This document shows positions 8,504-17,476 of a stretch of 64,000 nt of DNA, in pieces. Within the stretch, counting starts at the first letter, position 1; every line of letters starts with the position of its first letter. Under the pieces are notes generated by a model. The model did not search any database. It worked only from the letters and a program-made list of their open reading frames with translations, and was not told the origin of the DNA. The position numbers and the translations under genes are program-made. Origin of the DNA: Pseudomonas sp. GM78 (lineage in GTDB: Bacteria > Pseudomonadota > Gammaproteobacteria > Pseudomonadales > Pseudomonadaceae); assembly GCF_000282475.1 (NCBI RefSeq), contig NZ_AKJF01000005.1:58759-122758 (forward strand), written 5' to 3'.

Positions 8504-9874
8504 ATGCGCAAGATGATTCTGCAATTGGGCAGCGCCCTGGCCTTGAGTCTGCTGGCCGTCAACGTGATGGCGGCGGTATCGGCGGAGGAAGCGAACAAGC
8601 TCGGTACCAGCCTCACACCGCTGGGCGCCGAGAAGGCCGGTAACGCCGCTGGGTCGATTCCGCCGTGGACCGGCGGCATTGCAAAAAATGCGGGTGCCGT
8701 GGACAGCAAGGGCTTCCTGGCCGATCCGTTCGCCAATGAAAAACCCTTGTTCATCATCACCGCGGCGACGGTCGACCAGTACAAGGACAAACTGTCCGAT
8801 GGCCAGATCGCGATGTTCAAACGCTACCCCGAGACCTACAGGATCCCGGTCTATCCAAGCCATCGCACAGCGGCGCTGCCACCAGAGATTTATGAAGCGG
8901 CCAAGCGCAGCGCGCTGAACGTGACACCGACCAATGAGGGCAACGGCCTGGCCAATTTCACCGGCAATCGTTACTACGCCTTTCCGATTCCGAAGAACGG
9001 GGTCGAGGTGATCTGGAACCACATCACCCGTTACCACGGCGGCAACCTGCGTCGCACCATTACCCAGGCAACGCCCCAGTCCAATGGCGATTTCACGGTG
9101 ATCCGCTTCAAGGACGAAGTGGCGGTGCCGTCGCTGCTGGGTGACCTCAAGGCAGGCAGCGATGAAAACGTGCTCAACTATTTCAAGCAGGAAGTGACCG
9201 CACCAGCCCGTCTGGCGGGCAACGTGCTGCTGGTGCACGAAACTCTCGACCAGGTCCAGGAACCCCGCAAGGCCTGGATCTACAACGCAGGTCAGCGCCG
9301 GGTTCGACGGGCGCCACAAGTGGCCTATGACGGCGTCGGCACCTCCTCTGACGGGTTGCGGACCACGGACAACTTCGACATGTTTTCCGGAGCGCCGGAT
9401 CGCTATGACTGGAAACTGATCGGCAAAAAAGAAATGTACATCCCCTACAACAGCTACAAACTGGACTCGCCCGATCTCAAGTACACGGATGTGATCAAGG
9501 CCGGGCACATCAATCAGGACCTGACCCGTTATGAGCTGCATCGGGTCTGGGAAGTCGTCGCCACGGTCAAGCCCAATGAGCGGCATGTGTATGCCAAGCG
9601 TCACATGTACATCGATGAAGACACCTGGCAGGTGGCCCTGGCCGATCACTACGACGGGCGTGGCCAGCTTTGGCGAGTGGCGGAAGGACACGCGCAGTTC
9701 TACTACGACCATCAGGTCCCGGCCTACACGGTCGAAGCGCTGTATGACCTGATCGCCGGTCGCTACATCGCCTTGGGGATGAAGAATGAGGAGAAGCGCA
9801 GCTTCGAATTCAACATCGCCGCCAAAGCAGGGGACTACACACCGGCGGCGCTACGGAGCACAGGTGTGAGGTAG
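8504..9874 (+). CDS. DUF1329 family periplasmic/outer-membrane-associated protein
   Basis: 456 aa. Signal peptide MRKMILQLGSALALSLLAVNVMA, then the mature start AVSAEEANKLGTSLTPLGAEKAGN and IPPWTGGI, the hallmark of DUF1329. The family is related in fold to LolA/LolB-like lipid-binding proteins. I choose ATG 8504 over the in-frame ATG 8495 because AAAGAGGA ends eight bases before it and covers the first ATG. It lies 24 bp after the DUF1302 gene, so one operon, and is closed by a strong terminator. Confidence 0.85.
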   Translation: MRKMILQLGSALALSLLAVNVMAAVSAEEANKLGTSLTPLGAEKAGNAAGSIPPWTGGIAKNAGAVDSKGFLADPFANEKPLFIITAATVDQYKDKLSDGQIAMFKRYPETYRIPVYPSHRTAALPPEIYEAAKRSALNVTPTNEGNGLANFTGNRYYAFPIPKNGVEVIWNHITRYHGGNLRRTITQATPQSNGDFTVIRFKDEVAVPSLLGDLKAGSDENVLNYFKQEVTAPARLAGNVLLVHETLDQVQEPRKAWIYNAGQRRVRRAPQVAYDGVGTSSDGLRTTDNFDMFSGAPDRYDWKLIGKKEMYIPYNSYKLDSPDLKYTDVIKAGHINQDLTRYELHRVWEVVATVKPNERHVYAKRHMYIDEDTWQVALADHYDGRGQLWRVAEGHAQFYYDHQVPAYTVEALYDLIAGRYIALGMKNEEKRSFEFNIAAKAGDYTPAALRSTGVR

Positions 9875-9894
9875 ATTTCCTACAGCGGATACAC

Positions 9895-9924
9895 AAAAAG
9901 GTGACCTCGTGGTCACCTTTTTTA
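9895..9924 (+). terminator. Intrinsic terminator of the DUF1302-DUF1329 operon
   Basis: AAAAAGGTGACC-tcgt-GGTCACCTTTTTT: perfect stem followed by a T-run. Confidence 0.9.
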
Positions 9925-10014
9925 TAGGGCTTGATCAGTGTGTTGAATACTTCTTCAACAAGCGCTCAACAGAGGACTAGGGTGGCGCCACAAAAATAAA
10001 AAAGGCGCACCACT

Positions 10015-12570
10015 ATGACCGCCATGACGACGTGTCTGGACCGTCCTGGACTCCTGCCTCGATTGTCTCCCCATCACTTGTATCGTGCGCGTCTGGTCGA
10101 GCCGTTGCTGGCCTCGACGGCGCGGGTGAAATTGCTCTGTGCACCGCCCGGCAGCGGCAAGAGTGCGCTGCTCGCAGAATGCATGTTGAATGCACCGGCA
10201 AAATGTGAGGTTCGCTGGCTGCCCTTGGCGGGTGAGGCGATCAGTGTGGGTGGCTTTTGCCAGCGCCTGGCGCAAACGCTGGGGCTGACAACGTCGGATG
10301 AGTCCGGACTATTGGAGTCTCTGGCTCGATTACCGACAGCCACCTGGCTGTTTATCGATGACTATTGCAGAGTCCCTGACCCGGAGCTGGACCTGTTGCT
10401 CGACCGGTTGCTGGCCGGCAGCAGCCCGATGCTCACCTGGTGGCTGAGTGGGCGGCGGCGTCCGCAATGCAACTGGCCACGGTTGTTGCTCGATGATGAA
10501 CTGTACGAGGGCGAGTGCGCTGCGCTGGCGTTCAATCAAGGTGAAATCGAAAAGCTGTTGCATCACCTGGAACCGGCCCAGGCCGCGAAAGGTGCCGAGA
10601 GGATCTTGCGCCACAGTGGTGGCTGGTGCGCCGGGGTGCGGATTGCGCTGCTGCAAAAATGCGACTGGACGCGCCACGACGCCCTCTACGGTCGAGCGGA
10701 TACCCTGCACGACTACCTCGAACATGAACTCTTCGCCAACCTGACACCGGAACTTGCCGAAGCCTGGCGGGTGCTGGCGCTGTTGCCGCGATTCAACGCC
10801 CGGCTCAGCGATCACCTGTTCGGCGCGGGCGAGGGCGCGCAATACTTGAGTGCGTTGCAGGCGCTGGGCTGTTTCATCGAACCCTGGCAAGGCTCGCCGG
10901 ACTGGTTGCAGATTTTCGCTCCACTGGCCCTGTTGATGCGCGATGAACAATGGCCGGCCGCACGCTTCTGGCATCGTCGTGCCTGCCAGTGGTTCGTCGC
11001 CGAACAGGACTGGAAGGCCGCGTTCGAACAGGCGTTGCTGGCGCAAGAGTTCGAGGTCGCGGTCAGCCTGTTGCAGCATTTCAGTTTCGAGCAGTTGTTC
11101 GAAGAGCAGACCGTGGTACTGCTGCTTCGTTTACACGAACAACGGGGCGAGGAACTGCTGTTCGGTTCGCCGCAACTGGTCGGGCTGATTACCGCGGCGC
11201 TGTTGTTTGCCGGGCGTTTCGAGCAGGCGGGCGAATGCATCGAACAGTTGTCACGCTTCACGCCCCAGCCGTCGGCAACCCTCCAACGGCAATTGATCGC
11301 ACGTTGGCAGGCTCAACAAGGGTGGCTGCTGCATTTGCAGGGGCGCATGGACGCATCGCGGGCGCACTTTCTCGAGGCACTGGGCGAACTCGACCCCGAG
11401 TGCTGGACTGCCCGGCTGATGTGCCTGTCCGGCTTGACGCAACAGGCTTTGCTGCGGGGCGAGCTTGATGTCGCTCAGGCGCTTAACCGCGAAGCGCTGT
11501 GCCTCGCCCGAGCCCAAGGATCGCTGGTTTTCGAGGGGTTGCTGGAACTCGATCACGCCCAGTTGCTCGAGCAGCGCGGAGCATCCTGCAGGGCCGATGA
11601 CCTGCTCGCCAACATGCACAGCCTGCTCTGCCGGCAGCATTCGAATGCCGAACCCCTGTTGGGACGGATCGCCCTGCGTCGTGGCCGATTGAACTTGAGT
11701 CTGGGTCGGGAGCAGCAGGCGGCACTGTACTTCGAGAGCGGGCTGCAGATCTGCTTGCGCAGCCAGGACAAGCGAGCGCTGTATGGTTTTCTGGGGCTGG
11801 CACAACTGGCGGCCAATCGCCTGGATTACGCTCAGGCTTTCGACCGGCTGCGTGACGCCGAACGGTTGATGCAACAACGGCGGATTCCCGAGACGGTCTA
11901 TCGCGGTGTTTTGCTGCACACCAGTATCCATTTCTGGTTGCAACAAAGGCGACCGGAACTGGCTCACCAGGCCCTGACACGGGTGCTGCGTCACTATCAC
12001 GGCGCCGCTGCACGACAGGCCCCACCGGCAACGCTGGAGATGATCGACGGCCTGGAGTATCTGCTGGTCCTGACCGAGGTTTACCTGGGGCAGGCGCAAA
12101 CACCTCAGGAGCGGCTTGAAGTCCAACTGCAACGGGCCAGCCGGCGGGGGATGACGGCATTGCAAGCGCAATTGCATCTTGCCTTGGCTGAAGTGGCCTG
12201 GCTTAAGGGTGACCCGGACGTTGCCCGGCAATCACTGGCGCAAGGTTTGGCTCTGGTTGAGCGGTGCAATCTGCAACAGGCCTTGCGCGATCTGCAGTTG
12301 CGCCAGCCGCAGCTGCCGCAAGCCATTGGCCTGACCGAATCGCGCGATGATCACCAGGCGCCGGGTGCAGCCCAGAACCACTTGAGCCAGCGTGAGATAC
12401 AGGTGCTGCAGTTAGTGGCGCAGGGCAACTCCAATCAACAAATTGCCGATCTTTTGTTCATTTCCTTGCATACGGTCAAGACTCACGCGCGACGTATCAA
12501 CGGGAAGCTGGGGGTGGAGCGCAGAACGCAAGCCGTGGCCAAGGCGAAAGTCTTGGGTATTGTTACTTGA
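10015..12570 (+). CDS. Large ATP-binding LuxR-family regulator (LAL/MalT-like)
   Basis: 851 aa. Walker A LLCAPPGSGKSALLAE lies at residues about 40-55, with Walker B-like TWLFIDDY about 115-122. A long helical, TPR-like middle follows, then a LuxR helix-turn-helix from about residue 790 (LSQREIQVLQLVAQG…HTVKTHARRINGKLGV). This is the MalT/STAND architecture: an inducer-triggered, ATP-dependent oligomer that activates transcription. Its position directly downstream of DUF1302-DUF1329 suggests it controls that pair, as similar regulators do next to homologous pairs. ATG 10024 is an alternative start. Confidence 0.88.
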   Translation: MTAMTTCLDRPGLLPRLSPHHLYRARLVEPLLASTARVKLLCAPPGSGKSALLAECMLNAPAKCEVRWLPLAGEAISVGGFCQRLAQTLGLTTSDESGLLESLARLPTATWLFIDDYCRVPDPELDLLLDRLLAGSSPMLTWWLSGRRRPQCNWPRLLLDDELYEGECAALAFNQGEIEKLLHHLEPAQAAKGAERILRHSGGWCAGVRIALLQKCDWTRHDALYGRADTLHDYLEHELFANLTPELAEAWRVLALLPRFNARLSDHLFGAGEGAQYLSALQALGCFIEPWQGSPDWLQIFAPLALLMRDEQWPAARFWHRRACQWFVAEQDWKAAFEQALLAQEFEVAVSLLQHFSFEQLFEEQTVVLLLRLHEQRGEELLFGSPQLVGLITAALLFAGRFEQAGECIEQLSRFTPQPSATLQRQLIARWQAQQGWLLHLQGRMDASRAHFLEALGELDPECWTARLMCLSGLTQQALLRGELDVAQALNREALCLARAQGSLVFEGLLELDHAQLLEQRGASCRADDLLANMHSLLCRQHSNAEPLLGRIALRRGRLNLSLGREQQAALYFESGLQICLRSQDKRALYGFLGLAQLAANRLDYAQAFDRLRDAERLMQQRRIPETVYRGVLLHTSIHFWLQQRRPELAHQALTRVLRHYHGAAARQAPPATLEMIDGLEYLLVLTEVYLGQAQTPQERLEVQLQRASRRGMTALQAQLHLALAEVAWLKGDPDVARQSLAQGLALVERCNLQQALRDLQLRQPQLPQAIGLTESRDDHQAPGAAQNHLSQREIQVLQLVAQGNSNQQIADLLFISLHTVKTHARRINGKLGVERRTQAVAKAKVLGIVT

Positions 12571-12761
12571 TGTGCGAATTGTAAGGCGTTTTGTTTGTTC
12601 ATGAATGCACACAAGTTTCGGGGTGTACTTCTATGGCCGTAGTGCTTATATGTTTGGAGTCGCCCCGGAAGTTTCAATCATTCAGTTTGATTTTTTCTAC
12701 ACGCTGATATGGGGGTTCACAGTAACGACCAGCATAATAATGTATGCAAAAAGGACAGTGC
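12571..12761. other. AT-rich leader of the toxin-like gene
   Basis: About 190 bp, noticeably richer in A/T than the flanks and without coding potential. It ends in the AAGGA ribosome site at 12750-12754 that selects ATG 12762. Confidence 0.45.
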
Positions 12762-15203
12762 ATGGAAATTAATGGATTAACCAATGAGCCCGCGTACAAA
12801 CTTCAAGAAGAAGTTTTGCGCCCCTCCAGGCAAGCACCCCAGCTGCCGGATTGGCTGCAACGTGCAAGTGAGGAAGATCGCCAGTACTACTTTGATGCCG
12901 AGCAGTCCCTGACAGAAAGCGAACAGGCGCTGGATACACTGCTTGGAGAAGTAAAATCCCTCAAGGCGTTCGCCAGATTTCAAGCGCGGGAAGTTGTTCG
13001 AATCCTCTGCGGTGAGGTTGTTGACCCGGACCATATTTTCGTCAGCGCTCACTACACATTCTTCGTCGGCAAGCAAAAGGTTGTGCAAAGCAATCGCTTG
13101 ACGCTTCCCGAATTCATGCTCAACGATTTGTACGGCTCCACCACCCTTCCGTTGGAGATCAAACTGGAAGGGGAGGCGTTACCGTCCGGCGTGACCGCAG
13201 AGGATCTTCTGGAGGTGATGGTTGACGCGAGCATGCGCGCATTCTATGCGGAACAATTCGAAAAGAAATACACGGACGAAGCGGTGCTTCAAGCGCAACA
13301 GATTCTGTTGAGCAGTCGTATACGACTGAGTTCATTCAGCGCGAAGCTACAAAGGCATATCAGCGACGAGAGCCTGCAGATCGTCGCTATCTCCTCGCAA
13401 GGTGATGAGCGTTGTTCCATGGGAGCGATCTCGTTCGGTGATGCGAAGGGCGCTTTCGAGGGGATGATTGTCTGTTGCGGGTCGCAGGGCGAAGAAGGCC
13501 TTTGTGTGCTTTATGCACCGCAGGCTCCAGGTGGCAGGAGCTGGTATGAGTTCGCGAGCTTCAGGCAGTTGAATTTCCATTTGTTCGATTGGACCGCTCA
13601 ACCCGAAGGGCGCAGTTACCTGAGCCGCCAGGCGCTGGCCAGTGAACGCGCCAGCTTCGACGCGTACATGAGACGTCTGCAGGACCTGCCAAGTCAGTGG
13701 TGTGGTATCCAGCGCAGCCCTTGGCCAAACAGCGCAGAGGGTGCATTGCGCCAGGGGGTTATGCTGCATGTCGATTGGTTGCGGGGGGAAATGCAAGCGG
13801 TTGTTCCTGCCGGCTATCGTTCGGCCACAGCCACCCAGCGACAATGTTTTGCCCGGCTGAACATCGAGCTCAAAGGTTTGACCCGACTTGCAAGCCGCGA
13901 GGCAGCGCTGATCAGTTACGAGGATTTCGCCACCAAGCTGATCAAGGAGCGCGCAGAGGAGGTCCTGGCGCAACACGGCGAAACAGTCGACATAGATCCT
14001 GACCTGATTGTGGTGAGGCTTGATGATTCCAACGAGATGACCTTGTCCCGGATGATCATCGATGAACATCACATTACCGAAGAGAGTGGCCCAACCCATA
14101 ACCCCGGAATTTACCCGTCCATACGTCTCTCACCCGGTCATCCACCCGTATCCAGCCTGCTGATCAAGTATTTGCCTGGCTGGTCTAAAACTTTGCGCCC
14201 AGGTGAGCGGTACCTCGCCATGTTGAAAGCTGATTACCTGGATCAGAACGCGCCGGGTTATGCCTTGAAGCGCGACGTCTATGCGGATCTGCGGCGCAAT
14301 GAAATGCATCGTTCAGCGCTGGAAGCGCTGTTCATTGGTCATCTTGAACGCAAGCAATTTGAGCAGATCGAAGGGCTGATTGAACAGTCGCACGAAGTAG
14401 AACCTGACCCAATCGAGCATGTTGAAGATCCCGAGTCCCCTCAACGGGAGGGTCTCTACAGGTTTTATCTGCAAGATTGCCAGGTCGACGGTCTTTATGT
14501 TTTCCGCCTCATGCACAATGGTGTCGCGGATGATCTGCTGTATACCCCCTCTGCACCGGATTGCAGATCGTTCAGGCCCTTGGCCGAGTTTGCCAGATCG
14601 GTGAAAACGGCAGGGCTTGGCAGTTATTACAGCAAGCGAGCCAAGTTGACGCAGCAGAAAGTCGTCAGTGCATACCTCGAGAAAGTGAAGCTGCGCAGCA
14701 TCGAGGACATCCCTCATCTGCAACTCGATAGTCGAGTCCGGGATTTCTCCCGTTGCTACACCGATGCAATGGCTCAGATCATTGACGACGTTGATGCCAA
14801 GACGACCAGTCTTGCGGAGATTGTCGGCAAGCTGATCTACGACACCGCAATCGCGGCGGTCACCATTGTCAGTATCCCTTTTGCACCCATCGGGCTCGCG
14901 TTAAGTGCTGTCGTGATGACGAAGGCAGTGTTTGAGGGGGCGAAGGCGTTTCAGGAAGGGAACTACGAGAAGCTGTTCTCAAGTTACCTCGATTGCATGA
15001 TGGAGCTGGCCACGATGCGCATCGGCAAGTTAGGTTTTTCGATGATGCAGAAGGCCATTGCCAAACAGCTCGGCAATGCTAATACCTGCATGGGTGTCAT
15101 CTCTGCGTGCACCGGCAAAACGGTGGACCTGGCCATTGTCAGCCAACTGATGAAGGAGTCGCTCGCCGAGCCTGATTCCAGCGAGCAAACGATTTTGATG
15201 TAA
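12762..15203 (+). CDS. DUF6543 / dermonecrotic-toxin-like protein
   Basis: 813 aa, no signal peptide. The text resembles the large Pseudomonas proteins annotated 'dermonecrotic toxin domain' (DUF6543): LPDWLQRASEEDRQYY near the N-terminus, IRLSSFSAKLQRHIS mid-protein, and a repeated 'LYAPQAPGGRSW/LYTPSAPDCRSF…F' module (around residues 250 and 600). A C-terminal hydrophobic segment, about residues 694-723 (TVSIPFAP-type small residues), could insert into membrane. Shorter than many relatives, which often exceed 1000 aa. No secretion genes or obvious immunity gene lie nearby. ATG 12762 is preferred over 12744 because of the AAGGA site between them. Toxicity is inferred from family naming only. 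Confidence 0.65.
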   Translation: MEINGLTNEPAYKLQEEVLRPSRQAPQLPDWLQRASEEDRQYYFDAEQSLTESEQALDTLLGEVKSLKAFARFQAREVVRILCGEVVDPDHIFVSAHYTFFVGKQKVVQSNRLTLPEFMLNDLYGSTTLPLEIKLEGEALPSGVTAEDLLEVMVDASMRAFYAEQFEKKYTDEAVLQAQQILLSSRIRLSSFSAKLQRHISDESLQIVAISSQGDERCSMGAISFGDAKGAFEGMIVCCGSQGEEGLCVLYAPQAPGGRSWYEFASFRQLNFHLFDWTAQPEGRSYLSRQALASERASFDAYMRRLQDLPSQWCGIQRSPWPNSAEGALRQGVMLHVDWLRGEMQAVVPAGYRSATATQRQCFARLNIELKGLTRLASREAALISYEDFATKLIKERAEEVLAQHGETVDIDPDLIVVRLDDSNEMTLSRMIIDEHHITEESGPTHNPGIYPSIRLSPGHPPVSSLLIKYLPGWSKTLRPGERYLAMLKADYLDQNAPGYALKRDVYADLRRNEMHRSALEALFIGHLERKQFEQIEGLIEQSHEVEPDPIEHVEDPESPQREGLYRFYLQDCQVDGLYVFRLMHNGVADDLLYTPSAPDCRSFRPLAEFARSVKTAGLGSYYSKRAKLTQQKVVSAYLEKVKLRSIEDIPHLQLDSRVRDFSRCYTDAMAQIIDDVDAKTTSLAEIVGKLIYDTAIAAVTIVSIPFAPIGLALSAVVMTKAVFEGAKAFQEGNYEKLFSSYLDCMMELATMRIGKLGFSMMQKAIAKQLGNANTCMGVISACTGKTVDLAIVSQLMKESLAEPDSSEQTILM

Positions 15204-15208
15204 TCCGG

Positions 15209-16003
15209 CTAGCCGATGACGGTGGGCGGTTCATACCCCATCCGCCAACTCACGGCCCGTGTCGCCGCCAGCAAACGCTGCGCCGCCGGGCCGTTTTCGT
15301 CGGCATGAAACAACGAGGCCGGGCCGACAATGGTGACGACTGCCACCACGTGCCCGACGGCGTTGAACACCGGTGCCGACAATGCATCGACACCCGGCAT
15401 CAACAAACCATGAACATGATGCAAGCCGCGGCTGCGGATCTGCCCACATAGCGTTTCATAGACCTGGTCATCGCCGAGGGGATGAGCGCTGGCCGACAGC
15501 AGTTCCTGTTCACGCAACTCTACGGTTTCACGCTTGGGCAGGTACGCGCCGAATACCAGGCCCGTGGAGGAACTGAGCAATGGCAGCACCGACCCCAACT
15601 GCGTCACCACCGTCACTGCCCGCACCGCCGGTTCGATATGCACCACGGTGGCGCCCTGATTGCCCCATACCGCCACAAAACAGGTTTCGTTCAGGTCGTC
15701 GCGCAACTCGGCCAACGGCAGGGCGGAGACTTTCAGCACGTCCATACTGTTGAGTGCCGCCAATCCGACGCGCAAGGCTTCGCGGCCCAGGCCGTAATGG
15801 TTGGTTGCCGCATTCTGTTCGGCAAAGCCACTGGCGATCAGCGCCTGCAAGTATCGGTGAACCTTGCTCGCCGGCATTTGCACGTGCTCGGCCAGGCGCG
15901 AGAGCGAAGTCGAGGGCGACAACTCGGCCAAGGCCTTGAGGATGTCGGTACCCACCTCGGCCGAGCGGACTTTCTGTTTACCGTTGCTGTCAGGCTTTTC
16001 CAT
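15209..16003 (-). CDS. hmgR: IclR-family repressor of homogentisate catabolism
   Basis: 264 aa: N-terminal winged helix (TDILKALAELSPSTSLSRLAEHVQMPASKVHRYLQAL) and C-terminal IclR effector domain (VVHIEPAVRAVTVV…LPLLSSSTGLVFGAYLP). In P. putida HmgR represses hmgABC and homogentisate is the inducer. The gene is divergent from hmgA with palindromic half-sites between, the same arrangement. It converges on the toxin-like gene with only five bases between stops. No strong Shine-Dalgarno precedes the ATG at 16003. Confidence 0.9.
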   Translation of the reverse strand: MEKPDSNGKQKVRSAEVGTDILKALAELSPSTSLSRLAEHVQMPASKVHRYLQALIASGFAEQNAATNHYGLGREALRVGLAALNSMDVLKVSALPLAELRDDLNETCFVAVWGNQGATVVHIEPAVRAVTVVTQLGSVLPLLSSSTGLVFGAYLPKRETVELREQELLSASAHPLGDDQVYETLCGQIRSRGLHHVHGLLMPGVDALSAPVFNAVGHVVAVVTIVGPASLFHADENGPAAQRLLAATRAVSWRMGYEPPTVIG

Positions 16004-16044
16004 GGAGGCGTTGTGATCCCGGGACGAATGGGCGTCTTTATAGC

Positions 16045-16073
16045 TTGACGGTCAACGCCAATCAAATTACGTT
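16045..16073 (+). promoter_or_regulatory. Candidate sigma-70 promoter of hmgA
   Basis: TTGACG (16045-16050), 17-bp spacer, TACGTT (16068-16073). The -10 lies inside the palindromic operator candidate, consistent with repression by occlusion. Confidence 0.5.
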
Positions 16074-16091
16074 ATGCGTAATTGGATTACG
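16065..16091. promoter_or_regulatory. Candidate HmgR operator (three half-sites)
   Basis: AATTACG-ttatg-CGTAATT (16065-16083) is a perfect palindrome. The right arm is reused in CGTAAT-tgg-ATTACG (16077-16091). The order is therefore ATTACG, CGTAAT, ATTACG. IclR-type repressors commonly bind such inverted sites over the target promoter; binding here is inferred. Confidence 0.65.
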
Positions 16092-16168
16092 ATAAAAATA
16101 ACCTCGGCGTGCCACGAACTCTGCAGCAGAGCGACCGGCCACTGTCGACTCTCTGTTCAGGAGGCTCC

Positions 16169-17473
16169 ATGAACTCCGATTCAACGACGCCAGCACTGGC
16201 TTATCAGTCAGGCTTCGGCAACGAATTCAGCAGTGAAGCATTGCCTGGCGCACTGCCCGTCGGCCAGAACTCCCCGCAAAAAGCCCCTTACGGTCTCTAC
16301 ACCGAACTGTTCTCCGGCACCGCGTTCACCATGGCTCGCAGTGAAGCGCGGCGGACGTGGATGTACCGGATTCAGCCTTCGGCCAATCACCCGGCATTCG
16401 TCAAGCTCGATCGGCAATTGGCCGGCGGCCCATTGGGCGAAGTAACCCCCAATCGTCTGCGCTGGAACGCGCTGGACATTCCCGCCGAGCCAACCGATTT
16501 CATCGATGGCCTGGTGAGCATGGCGGCCAACGCCGGCGCGGATAAACCGGCGGGGATCAGCATCTACCAGTACTGCGCCAACCGTTCCATGGAGCGCGTA
16601 TTCTTCAATGCCGACGGCGAAATGCTGCTGGTGCCGCAACAGGGCGGCCTGCGCATCGCCACCGAACTGGGCGTGCTGGAAGTGCAGCCGCTGGAAATTG
16701 CGGTATTGCCTCGCGGGCTGAAATGGCGCATCGAACTGCTTGACCCGCAAGCGCGCGGTTACATTGCCGAGAACCACGGAGCGCCAATGCGCCTGCCGGA
16801 TCTGGGGCCGATCGGCAGCAACGGCCTGGCTAATCCGCGTGATTTCCTGACGCCGGTGGCTGCCTACGAACATCTTCAACAGCCCACGACCCTGGTGCAG
16901 AAATTCCTTGGCCAGTTGTGGGGTTGCGAGCTCGATCACTCACCGTTGAACGTGGTCGCCTGGCACGGTAACAACGTGCCGTACAAATATGACCTGCGCC
17001 GTTTCAACACCATCGGCTCGGTCAGCTTCGACCATCCGGACCCGTCGATCTTCACGGTGCTGACCTCGCCGACCAGCGTCCACGGCCTGGCCAACCTCGA
17101 CTTCGTGATCTTTCCACCCCGCTGGATGGTGGCCGAGAAAACCTTCCGTCCACCGTGGTTCCACCGCAACCTGATGAACGAATTCATGGGCTTGATCCAG
17201 GGCGAGTACGATGCCAAGGCCGAAGGTTTCGTGCCCGGCGGCGCGTCGCTGCACAGCTGCATGAGCGCTCACGGGCCAGACGGCGAGACCTGCACCAAGG
17301 CGATCAACGCCGACCTGAAACCTGCGAAAATCGACAACACCATGGCCTTCATGTTCGAGACCAGCCAGGTGTTGCGCCCGAGCCGATTTGCCCTCGATTG
17401 CCCGCAACTGCAAGACAACTACGATGCTTGCTGGGCCACTTTTCCCGCCACTTTCGACCCGACCCGGAGATAA
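16169..17473 (+). CDS. hmgA: Homogentisate 1,2-dioxygenase
   Basis: 434 aa, the family's normal length. It opens the homogentisate ring to maleylacetoacetate using non-haem Fe(II). The iron-ligand regions are visible: [15 protein letters not shown] (His and Glu) and [11 protein letters not shown] (His). The N-terminal YQSGFGNEF…ALPVGQNSP is also diagnostic. ATG 16169 is preceded by AGGAGG (16159-16164). It is first of hmgA-fahA-maiA, with three bases separating it from fahA. Loss of this gene gives brown pyomelanin colonies in pseudomonads. Confidence 0.97.
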   Translation: MNSDSTTPALAYQSGFGNEFSSEALPGALPVGQNSPQKAPYGLYTELFSGTAFTMARSEARRTWMYRIQPSANHPAFVKLDRQLAGGPLGEVTPNRLRWNALDIPAEPTDFIDGLVSMAANAGADKPAGISIYQYCANRSMERVFFNADGEMLLVPQQGGLRIATELGVLEVQPLEIAVLPRGLKWRIELLDPQARGYIAENHGAPMRLPDLGPIGSNGLANPRDFLTPVAAYEHLQQPTTLVQKFLGQLWGCELDHSPLNVVAWHGNNVPYKYDLRRFNTIGSVSFDHPDPSIFTVLTSPTSVHGLANLDFVIFPPRWMVAEKTFRPPWFHRNLMNEFMGLIQGEYDAKAEGFVPGGASLHSCMSAHGPDGETCTKAINADLKPAKIDNTMAFMFETSQVLRPSRFALDCPQLQDNYDACWATFPATFDPTRR

Positions 17474-17476
17474 CCC

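Noticed and set aside
7340-9712. 790-codon open frame on the minus strand opposite the DUF1302/DUF1329 genes
   Set aside because: It is antisense to two well-supported genes with signal peptides and family motifs. High-GC codon bias opens the complementary frame; the protein is His/Gln/Val-rich and matches nothing.
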